A stretch of 16,391 nt of DNA, taken from Planctomycetota bacterium (GTDB lineage Bacteria > Planctomycetota > PUPC01 > JACPCR01). Within the stretch, counting starts at the first letter, position 1. Each line of letters starts with the position of its first letter. The notes below the pieces were generated by a model. That model saw nothing but the letters and a program-made list of their open reading frames with translations. It searched no databases and was not told the DNA's origin. Position numbers and translations under genes: made by a program. Shown here in pieces: positions 6,743 through 13,976 of this stretch. The stretch spans positions 1 to 16,391 of the forward strand of contig JASLXP010000305.1 in the NCBI GenBank assembly GCA_030740295.1, given 5' to 3'.

Positions 6743-8092
6743 TCATAATGGCCGCTTTATCAGAGTTGGCTCGCATATGGCGACATGCGGGACGAACCAC
6801 TGCTGCTGGCCCGTCTCCGGATTCTTATAGGGCTGGCATTGCGTCTTCAGGATCAATGTCTTTGCTCCGCTGATATCCACATCGACCTCGAACACCGGTT
6901 CGCCGGGGACGAGTTGCCGTTCGAAGACCGGTGTTGTCCGGTACTCGATGTCTTCCGAATAGACGGTGTTTTCCTGCTCATCCAGTTCGACGAAGAAGCG
7001 TGTATCCGTGTGCTTGCATTGTCCTTCCGTGTGTTGGCTGGGCAGGCCGGCGCGGCATCTGAAACGTGAGTGCACTTCGCCATTCACGGCGAATTTTGCT
7101 CCCATGTGTCCACCCATTCCGAATCCGTTTTCGATTTGCTGTTCACGTCGCCCGTCACCGTTGGTCGTCCAGACATGGATGGGGATGGTTCGACTCTTCT
7201 TGACCAGTTTCCCGGGGACGACGTGGACGTACTGGCATGCGTGCCAGAAGTAGGGAACCGAATCAATCAACGAGACTTCTTTCAATGCCTCCACCTCCTG
7301 CGGCTCAAACCTGTCAAACGCGATGCAGAACGCGGTGTGCCACGCGCACGCTGTGACGTAGCTCGCCCAACCGGCCTGTTCGCTCAGCATGGCGGCCCTT
7401 ACCTTTGCGGGCTGCCCGTCGTAAACGGAACGAATGATCAGCGCGACCAGTTTCTTTGCCTCGACAACGCCGTTGTCGAGTTCCATCTGCAGGTGGAACG
7501 CTGCCTCGGGCACGCTCGTGCCCATCAGTTTGGGCGGGCGCGGATCAAAGAGATCCGAAGCGCAGTCAAACGCGTGGTGCAGTCGCATGTGGCGAGTGGG
7601 GTCGGGATCGGGAAACACTTCGTGAAAGATCCGATTATCCATCGCGTGTCCTGGCGTAAACGGCTCTTCGAGGTAATGCCCGAGCGCGCCGGCATGCCGG
7701 ATAGCCTCTTCCCAATCCTTCGTACGCATGGCGTCAATAGTCCTGTTCATCAGCAGCTCTGTGATCGCCATCGACGCGGCCGGTGAAGGCGCCTGGCCCG
7801 TCCCCGCGCATGCCTGCCAGTTTTCGTCGGGTGGAGCGTGCGGTATCCAGCGGCCGTCGGGCAGCGTCGCATAGGGGCGGCATTCGTCGTAGTAAACGAG
7901 ATCCATGATGCTGCAGAGGAATCCCATCTTGTCGCCGGCAGTCTCGATCGCGCCCTTCGGCAGGTATGGCCGGTCGAGGCCTTCCGGGCTCATATCCGGC
8001 TCGACGAGTTCCTGTTGCCACTGGGGTAAAGTGCTGAAAGCGATTCGGCCAAGAAGGGCATGCCCTCCCCATTTATATGCGCTGTCTGACAT
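6743..8092 (-). CDS. S1/P1-nuclease or zinc phospholipase C-like domain fused to an NPCBM domain
   Basis: A 449-residue protein with two parts. Residues 1-275 or so are helical and carry a ligand set spaced like the trinuclear-zinc site of S1/P1 nuclease and phospholipase C: W8, H11, D69 (or D64), H85, H139, E143, H149, H172 and D176. The spacings H139-(+4)-E143-(+10)-H149-(+23)-H172-(+4)-D176 match those I recall for P1 nuclease (116, 120, 126, 149, 153), with Glu replacing the bridging Asp. Residues 304-420 resemble an NPCBM carbohydrate-binding domain (NGFGMGGHMG, then FRCRAGL, DISGAKTLIL). An in-frame TGA at 8111-8113 leaves ATG 8092 as the only normal start, and no signal peptide is present. 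It could cleave a phosphodiester or a phosphorylated glycan; the substrate is unknown. It lies 137 bases after the heparinase-like gene. Confidence 0.75.
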   Translation of the reverse strand: MSDSAYKWGGHALLGRIAFSTLPQWQQELVEPDMSPEGLDRPYLPKGAIETAGDKMGFLCSIMDLVYYDECRPYATLPDGRWIPHAPPDENWQACAGTGQAPSPAASMAITELLMNRTIDAMRTKDWEEAIRHAGALGHYLEEPFTPGHAMDNRIFHEVFPDPDPTRHMRLHHAFDCASDLFDPRPPKLMGTSVPEAAFHLQMELDNGVVEAKKLVALIIRSVYDGQPAKVRAAMLSEQAGWASYVTACAWHTAFCIAFDRFEPQEVEALKEVSLIDSVPYFWHACQYVHVVPGKLVKKSRTIPIHVWTTNGDGRREQQIENGFGMGGHMGAKFAVNGEVHSRFRCRAGLPSQHTEGQCKHTDTRFFVELDEQENTVYSEDIEYRTTPVFERQLVPGEPVFEVDVDISGAKTLILKTQCQPYKNPETGQQQWFVPHVAICEPTLIKRPL

Positions 8093-8168
8093 TTGGATGG
8101 CGTCTATGTGTCAGTGTTTACCGTGCTCCGCTTTTACTTGGCAGGGCGGAAGGAGACAAATCAGCAGT

Positions 8169-8215
8169 GTCAGCTTCCGACCAAAGTAGGGACGAAGGTG
8201 AAACAGGAAGCTGAC
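8169..8215. repeat. 10-bp perfect inverted repeat in the gap between the lyase and zinc-enzyme genes
   Basis: GTCAGCTTCC (8169-8178) is the exact reverse complement of GGAAGCTGAC (8206-8215), separated by 27 bases. It fills the centre of the 137-base gap downstream of the heparinase-like stop (8230). In RNA this would form a 10-bp stem. It could be an mRNA-processing or partial-termination site, or a protein-binding site. No U-run follows it on the minus strand, so a classical terminator is unlikely. Confidence 0.45.
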
Positions 8216-8229
8216 CCACGCATTCCCCG

Positions 8230-10311
8230 TCACTCGATCACATGCTCGCCGCTATCCCCGATCTGGATAAGCGCGCGGTGTGAGAATTGTCTTCCAGCGA
8301 ACGAAGCATCGTCTCTCAGCTCTGGGTTCAGAACAACAGTGTCTGTCCGATCGGGAAGTCGAATCTCGTATCCTACAGCACGCCACATCTGAAGCGGGTC
8401 GTTATCGAGAGCGTTGATGGAGACCTGTGGTGCTTTTCCCTTGAACGGGAGCACGAGCGTGGCGAATCCGACAATGCCGTCGTGGTTTAAACCCATCCAA
8501 CGGCGCGCACGCAGGTGGTATCGGTCGTAGGATGCGCCGAGTCTTTTTCCTTCTTCCGCTGTGAAGTCCGCGCCGGTCTCCAGCCTCACAAGGCCTTCCT
8601 GCCTGGCATAGGCGAGAATGCATCCGATTCTGCCTTTCGTCCTGGCGACGTCGGGCGCGGCCTGGCGGAATTTGAACGGCGAATGCCACCATTGCGATAT
8701 TGCTCGATTGAATCGATCCGGGCGGCTCCGATCTGTGACCGAATCGAGAACGACTAGGTAGCCCGGATCCTTCACAAAGACAATCGTGCGGCGAACCTTG
8801 CCATGAATATTTGGCGAAACTTTGCCTTTCGATAGCCCGAAGCAATGGTAGTTATAGGCGAAATGGGTCGCGGAAAAGTAGTCGACCGCGTCATTGCTGA
8901 ACCACGCCACCTCTTCGCCTGCCACTTCCCGGCAGTCGTAGACCATTCCGTCTATCGTGAGAAGATTGTGGGCCTCAGGCGCTCTGAACTGCACGTCCAG
9001 CGGATTTCCGTAAGGGCCAAATCTGCATTCCTCCTCGAGCAGCATCTCGCCGTACGCCCAGAAGTTCATGCTCAAGAGATCCCAGTGCGAATGCCAGCCG
9101 GCGAACTTGCCAAAATTGACGGAGACATACGCTGAGTCTTTGTCGTCCCCGTTCCGCATGATGGCGAATCCGGACGGTCTGAAGAGATACGATTTCGTAC
9201 GGTCGACGCCGAGGTTCTCGTCTGTGTTCGCCGGAAAGAACCGGCGACCGTGTTCAAGAATACTGTGTGCTCTGCTCCCCATGCCTGCATCGCCGTAAGT
9301 GGGCATCTGCAGCTTTGGCCGCGGCCCGGCTGACCGTGCATAAAACCGATAGGCATTACGAAGCGCCTTCAGATAGGCGGACTGATACTCCCCGAGCCCA
9401 CCATGGTCCTGAGCAAACTCATAAGCCTGGGACAATGAACTCAACGTGTGTGACCCGTATCCCCAGACGCGCTCACGGTGAAAACCATCAGAGAAAAAAC
9501 CTATTGTTATCTGTTCGCAGAGCCGTTCAGTTGCTCGCCTGTCCCAGCGTGTGGACTCACTGAATTCGGGCAACGTTCTGGCCAATTGAAACAGCGCGCG
9601 GCAACCGTGGGTCTGGATGTTATGTGCCCAGAATTCCTTGCTGTGCAAAAAGAGTGCTCGGCCATAGCCCAGCAGGAGTTTCAATAACGACTCAGACGCC
9701 TTCGTGGTCAGCCCGCCGTGATGGATGAGCGCCATGTAGGCTTTGAGCCAGATCTCCACTCTGGCTGCTGCGCCGAGCTGATTGAAAACGTAGTTCTTCA
9801 ACGAGTGTCGTCCGTCCGTGGATTTCCACCGCGGGTCTTTTCGCATGGCGTAGTACTGCTCAACGATATCGACGACAAAATTGCCGTAACGTTTTTCACC
9901 GGTCTGGATGTATGCGTTGAGCACCGGCACGAACCACCCGAAATAGTGAAAACCGGCAATGCTGTCGAAATTCATTTTCGATACAGGCATCCAGTCGATC
10001 CGATCACCGAATTGAACGACCTGATCGTGCCAGCATTTGATCTTATGGTTCAGTGTATCCTTAAGGGCATCCGGGTCAGGCGGAACCGCAGTTTTCAATC
10101 CTTTCAAGATGCGTTCCCATTCTGAATTCAGAGCGTCGGCGAAATAATCTGCCAGCTTCCGAAAGCCACTCGCCTTCTTTCCGGACTGCCCCAATGATAC
10201 AGCGGCCCGCAACACCTCTGGCCGAACAGCGGTCTTTGGAGCTCTCAGGGCGGACCAGAATTCCGAATCACTGATATCCGTTACGCGTGCAGGGAATCTG
10301 TCTTGGTTCAT
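8230..10311 (-). CDS. Heparinase II/III family protein (polysaccharide lyase, PL12/PL15/PL17/PL21-like)
   Basis: A 693-residue protein with the two-part heparinase II/III layout: an N-terminal alpha/alpha toroid (roughly 50-330) and a C-terminal beta-sandwich (roughly 375-690). In the toroid, AHNIQTHG (N231, H235) and GYGSH (Y285) sit where the family keeps its catalytic Asn/His and Tyr. The sandwich has GWHSHWDLLSMNFW (H407, H409, D411), matching the metal-binding and central strands, and APEAHNLLTIDG (444-455). Such lyases cleave uronate-containing polysaccharides (heparin, heparan, alginate, exopolysaccharides) by beta-elimination. No signal peptide is present, and an in-frame TGA 18 bases upstream of ATG 10311 rules out a longer N-terminus. 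Most relatives are exported, so this may act on imported oligosaccharides. It is the first gene of the minus-strand series and diverges from the DUF4838 gene. Confidence 0.87.
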   Translation of the reverse strand: MNQDRFPARVTDISDSEFWSALRAPKTAVRPEVLRAAVSLGQSGKKASGFRKLADYFADALNSEWERILKGLKTAVPPDPDALKDTLNHKIKCWHDQVVQFGDRIDWMPVSKMNFDSIAGFHYFGWFVPVLNAYIQTGEKRYGNFVVDIVEQYYAMRKDPRWKSTDGRHSLKNYVFNQLGAAARVEIWLKAYMALIHHGGLTTKASESLLKLLLGYGRALFLHSKEFWAHNIQTHGCRALFQLARTLPEFSESTRWDRRATERLCEQITIGFFSDGFHRERVWGYGSHTLSSLSQAYEFAQDHGGLGEYQSAYLKALRNAYRFYARSAGPRPKLQMPTYGDAGMGSRAHSILEHGRRFFPANTDENLGVDRTKSYLFRPSGFAIMRNGDDKDSAYVSVNFGKFAGWHSHWDLLSMNFWAYGEMLLEEECRFGPYGNPLDVQFRAPEAHNLLTIDGMVYDCREVAGEEVAWFSNDAVDYFSATHFAYNYHCFGLSKGKVSPNIHGKVRRTIVFVKDPGYLVVLDSVTDRSRPDRFNRAISQWWHSPFKFRQAAPDVARTKGRIGCILAYARQEGLVRLETGADFTAEEGKRLGASYDRYHLRARRWMGLNHDGIVGFATLVLPFKGKAPQVSINALDNDPLQMWRAVGYEIRLPDRTDTVVLNPELRDDASFAGRQFSHRALIQIGDSGEHVIE

Positions 10312-10319
10312 GTGAGGTT

Positions 10320-10500
10320 CTGATGCTCATGTGGTTCTTGAATAGCTTTGCGTTCTCATGTTTATGAGACATTTTTCAACCGATTTCAGACCAGGAGTTC
10401 CGACAGTGCGTTGGCAGCCATGTTCGCCAGAGCTCTGGGCCTGCTGTTGTTCTCTGTTGCGTTCTGCAAGCCCTTATTGAAAAACGGGAATGAGCATCAG
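10320..10500. repeat. Inverted-repeat pair 1, 11 bp
   Basis: CTGATGCTCAT at 10320-10330 is the exact reverse complement of ATGAGCATCAG at 10490-10500, with centres 170 bases apart. The left arm starts nine bases upstream of the lyase ATG, where a bound protein could block translation initiation or early transcription. Each arm contains one CTCAT/ATGAG core. Confidence 0.5.
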
Positions 10501-10597
10501 CATTGAAGTTGTCTGTGTTCCCCAATTGGCTGATCCGGGGTGCCGGCGAAGAGGAGGACTGCTGCCTCTTTCCAGCAATCCGCATTTCTCATAAACA
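10359..10597. repeat. Inverted-repeat pair 2, 11 bp
   Basis: TGTTTATGAGA at 10359-10369 is the exact reverse complement of TCTCATAAACA at 10587-10597, with centres 228 bases apart. The left copy is half of a local palindrome (10354-10369) with 6-bp arms around GTTT. The right copy lies 44 bases before the chosen DUF4838 ATG. The pair partly interleaves with pair 1. Confidence 0.5.
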
Positions 10598-10640
10598 GAA
10601 AATTTGCAGATCCAAAGATTTCATCCGCGAGTACTTATTC

Positions 10641-13600
10641 ATGACGCAGCGTCTAACTGTCATCATTTTTCTCACGGCAATCGACCTGATCGCAGAACAA
10701 GGCAACCGGCCGGCAGTGAGGGTTGAAGCCGAAGCGAAAGAGGTCGTCCGACAGGGCGACGTATCGATCCGTTCTTTTGAGTGGGCGTCTCGCGGAAAGG
10801 CGGTGTGGCTCAGGAATGCTGGGGATTCGATTTCATTCGTATTGCCCACGTCACTGGCGGAGGGCTACTACAAGGTGCGGCTTCGTGGAAGAAGCCTTTC
10901 TCCGCTCTCGCATGGATACCACCTGGAGGCAGGTGAGACGAAGGAGCGGTTGTCACTGAGCGGCGAGAGGCAGAAGGTAGGAGGTCCGACGACCGAGGTG
11001 GCCTGGTTTGAGACGATGCTCTTTCTGAAGCCGAAAAGCGCAGTGCGGCTTTTCAACTCCAGCGCGTGGGCCCTGATCGATGTGGTTACGTTTATTCCTG
11101 GCGAGCTGAAGGAAAAACTCATCGAAGCAGAGGCGTTGAAACGCAAGGGAAAGACGAGCCTGTCAAAAGCTGAGTGGGCTTCTGGTGACAGGGTAGCATG
11201 GCTGACTGAATCCTGGTCATCGCTGACGTATGGTGTGGGTGGCATCAAACCGGGAAACTATCGAGTGGAGATAAAGGTTCGCGATCACCCATCCCTGCGC
11301 AGAGGGTATTTCCTCAGCAAGAACGGTTTTGCTGCCTATCTTGATTTCACGGGAAAGGTCGAGCCCGTTCCCGCGCCGATGCAGAAGATGGCGTGGCTGC
11401 AGACTGAACTGCATCTTCAACAGGGAGATCAGTTGAAGCTCTTTCATCTCCGCGCTTACGGCGCGGTGGACTGCATCCGAATCATCCCTACTCCTGGTGA
11501 CCCAATAGTAGAAGTCCCGGAATCCGATCCGCCGACGGCATCCGTAAGCGTCGGTCAGAGACATCCCGCCCTTCATCCGGTCACATTCCATGAACCCGCG
11601 AAACACCAACCGGTCTGGCTGGTGCGTGACGGCAAGGCTGCCGCGTCAATCGTTGTGTCCCCAAGGATCGATAAGCTAGAATTGTTCAAAAGCATCACAA
11701 ACGGATTTCCTTTCAGCGTTCATGCAGCGGCCCGTGAGCTTCGGGAACACGTTGAGGCCGCCACCGGTGTGAAGATCCCGATTCTGATCGACAGAATGCC
11801 GAAACGCGGCAATGCGATCCTGGTGGGCGCAAGCCGATTCACTGACGGATTGGGCCTGAAACTGAATTCGCTTGGAAAGAGCGGGTTCGCTATTCGGACG
11901 TTCCCCGGAAAGGTTGTTATCGCTGGTCGAGACGGGAATCTGGATGAGGGAATCCACAGGGAGAGCGGTACGTTGTGGGGCGTACACGATTTTCTTGAAC
12001 GGTTCGTGGGGGTTCGCTGGTATTACCCTGGCGAGTTGGGACGCGTCGTACCCGGGCTGAAAGATCTTGCGGTGCCGCCCGTTCACATTACCGACGAGCC
12101 GCACTTCAAGAAACGCCGCATCTGGCGCTACCACGGAGTGCTGAGAAACACGCCATCCGGTGCGAGCAGCGCGGTAATGGGAGCGCGTTTTCGGAATGAG
12201 GATGTCTCTGGGGTTCCATCGAGCTCGCATACTTTCGGCGAGTGGCGGAAGCTCTACGGCAAGACACATCCGGAGTATTTCGAGATGGGAAAGGACGGTA
12301 CCCGGAAGTCGTCTCAGCTCTGTTTCTCCGAGCCTGGCGTTCTGAAACAGATGCTTACGAATTTGAAAGCCGATGAGCGAAAGGTCATCCAGGTTTCGCC
12401 CATCGACGTGTCGCTGAAATGTCAGTGCAAAACATGTCTGTCGAAGGTGAGTAACCGCAGTTTTCTTTACGAATACTCACAGGTGATGGGCGAGTTTGTT
12501 CACTCTCTGGCCACGGAAGTAAAGAAGCGGTGGCCGGAAAAGGCAGTCTTCTATCTCGCCTATCAGAATTACGTCGGGCCGCCGGCTGGGCTCGAATTTC
12601 CAGACAATGTATCTGTGATGGTTTGCGGTATGCGCACCATCGCCAATTACAAAGAGCCGGAGATTTACAGAGATGAGCGAGAGATTTTCGACGGCTGGCA
12701 GCGCATTCTAAAACGTCCGGCCTCACACTGGCACTACCTCTGCTGGCCGGATGACTGCACCGCAGCGCCGTTTCAGTTTCGGCACGTGCTCAAGGAATTC
12801 TTCACCCGCTATGCAGGCACGACCGGATGCTTTGTCGATTCGGGCATCGATTGGTCGCGAAAGCATCTCACGGTTTATCTTTTGTCCCGTCTGCTCTGGA
12901 ATCCCGAATTCGATGTGGATGCCGCTTTCGACGAATACTGCAGACTGATGTATGGCCCGGCCTCTGAGCAGGTCGCCCGGATCTACGGACTGCTTACAGA
13001 TAAATGGGAGACAAGCAGATGGTCTCATCCGCTTCCTCCCTACCATCGCATCAGCCTGAAGAACGTTCATGTGGAATCTTATCCACCGGACGTCGTGAAG
13101 GAGCTTCGCCGCCTCTACACATCCGCTCTTGGCGCAGTTAAGAAAGATTCGATTGAGGCCCGGCGCATTCGTTTTTTTGGAATCTCACTGGAAGCATTCT
13201 TCAAGGAATCGGACGCGTTTCATCGCTCTTCCGCGCGCCGAAAGTTGAACGTGCGGGCCGCCAAATCGTTGCCGACCATCGACGGTAAACTCGATGACAA
13301 AGAGTGGAAGGAGTGCAAAGAATCTGAATTCCTCAGAGGTTATGACGCGGCAGGAGGGGCCCCCGAAATCAGGACGACCGTTCGAGCGGTCTGGTCCAGC
13401 AAAGGCATCGTGCTTGGGCTTACCGCACACGAGCCTGACATGGGCCATCTGAAGGCGAACAAGACCGGCCACGACGAACAGGTTTACATGGACGATTGTT
13501 TCGAGATCTTCATCGACAGCCGCGGTGAGCTTGGCGACTACTATCAGATAGTCACTAATTCAAAGGGTGCGATCTTCGATGCCAGCTCGATTGCGGATCC

Positions 13601-13856
13601 CTATTCATCGTGGAACTGCGCAGGATTGAAGGTCGGTATTGCAAAGAGCAAAGGGGCATGGACCGCTGAAGTCTTCATACCTTTCAAAGGAATCGGAGCG
13701 ACGAATGTTAAACCTGGCTCGTTCTGGTTCGGCAACATCACGCGCAGCCGCTGGCAAAAGGGCCTCGAGCTCTCCCGTTACCACACGGTGGACGTTCCGC
13801 CGATCAAGACCTCCAACCTGAACATGTTGCACTTTGCACAGATCGTGTTCGAGTAG
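10641..13856 (+). CDS. Large secreted DUF4838 glycosidase-like protein with tandem N-terminal modules and a C-terminal CBM9-like domain
   Basis: From ATG 10641 the protein has 1071 residues. It begins with a likely Sec signal peptide (1-18, hydrophobic core LTVIIFLTAIDLIA). An earlier in-frame TTG at 10503 would add 46 uncharacteristic residues and bury this signal. Residues 27-153 and 160-283 are two copies of one module (each opens with EAEA, has AEWAS or FEWAS, an AWL strand and ends near FIP/IIP), probably carbohydrate-binding. Residues 325-490 resemble the alpha/beta accessory domain seen before DUF4838 and GH67 cores, with GTLWGVHDFLERFVGVRWYY (443-462). The core (490-860) includes the CxCxxC cluster (C594, C596, C599) typical of DUF4838. 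Residues 867-1071 look like a CBM9 sugar-binding domain (PTIDGKLDDKEW; DDCFEIFID). Its hydrolytic activity and substrate are unproven. Confidence 0.85.
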   Translation: MTQRLTVIIFLTAIDLIAEQGNRPAVRVEAEAKEVVRQGDVSIRSFEWASRGKAVWLRNAGDSISFVLPTSLAEGYYKVRLRGRSLSPLSHGYHLEAGETKERLSLSGERQKVGGPTTEVAWFETMLFLKPKSAVRLFNSSAWALIDVVTFIPGELKEKLIEAEALKRKGKTSLSKAEWASGDRVAWLTESWSSLTYGVGGIKPGNYRVEIKVRDHPSLRRGYFLSKNGFAAYLDFTGKVEPVPAPMQKMAWLQTELHLQQGDQLKLFHLRAYGAVDCIRIIPTPGDPIVEVPESDPPTASVSVGQRHPALHPVTFHEPAKHQPVWLVRDGKAAASIVVSPRIDKLELFKSITNGFPFSVHAAARELREHVEAATGVKIPILIDRMPKRGNAILVGASRFTDGLGLKLNSLGKSGFAIRTFPGKVVIAGRDGNLDEGIHRESGTLWGVHDFLERFVGVRWYYPGELGRVVPGLKDLAVPPVHITDEPHFKKRRIWRYHGVLRNTPSGASSAVMGARFRNEDVSGVPSSSHTFGEWRKLYGKTHPEYFEMGKDGTRKSSQLCFSEPGVLKQMLTNLKADERKVIQVSPIDVSLKCQCKTCLSKVSNRSFLYEYSQVMGEFVHSLATEVKKRWPEKAVFYLAYQNYVGPPAGLEFPDNVSVMVCGMRTIANYKEPEIYRDEREIFDGWQRILKRPASHWHYLCWPDDCTAAPFQFRHVLKEFFTRYAGTTGCFVDSGIDWSRKHLTVYLLSRLLWNPEFDVDAAFDEYCRLMYGPASEQVARIYGLLTDKWETSRWSHPLPPYHRISLKNVHVESYPPDVVKELRRLYTSALGAVKKDSIEARRIRFFGISLEAFFKESDAFHRSSARRKLNVRAAKSLPTIDGKLDDKEWKECKESEFLRGYDAAGGAPEIRTTVRAVWSSKGIVLGLTAHEPDMGHLKANKTGHDEQVYMDDCFEIFIDSRGELGDYYQIVTNSKGAIFDASSIADPYSSWNCAGLKVGIAKSKGAWTAEVFIPFKGIGATNVKPGSFWFGNITRSRWQKGLELSRYHTVDVPPIKTSNLNMLHFAQIVFE

Positions 13857-13976
13857 TTGCTGACGGATGATGATGACTCGATGGAGAATCCCATCTTTCA
13901 AACCAGCCCCGTAATTCAACAAAAGGATATGCAACATGGTACGTTGCGCACTACGAAACGAACGAAGCGAGTGGTC

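Larger units (their letters stand above)
10312..10640. promoter_or_regulatory. Divergent control region between the lyase and DUF4838 genes
   Basis: These 329 bases separate two divergently read genes and should hold both promoters; no convincing -35/-10 pair stands out. The core CTCAT/ATGAG occurs five times (10326-10330, 10355-10359, 10364-10368, 10490-10494, 10588-10592), against less than one expected by chance on both strands. The copies belong to two perfect 11-bp inverted pairs and one short palindrome, TCTCATGTTTATGAGA (10354-10369). This pattern suggests operator sites for a shared regulator, perhaps with DNA looping. The regulator is not encoded in the window. A frame open from TTG at 10503 runs into the DUF4838 gene, but the repeat at 10587-10597 would fall inside it, which argues that this stretch is non-coding. 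Confidence 0.5.

Noticed and set aside
10503..10640. N-terminal extension of the DUF4838 protein from TTG 10503
   Set aside because: The 46 extra residues look random, would bury a clear signal peptide, and would place a regulatory repeat in coding sequence.
13931..13947. GCAAC/GTTGC hairpin between the convergent DUF4838 and pectate-lyase-like genes as a terminator
   Set aside because: The stem is only 5 bp and there is no U-run on either strand.
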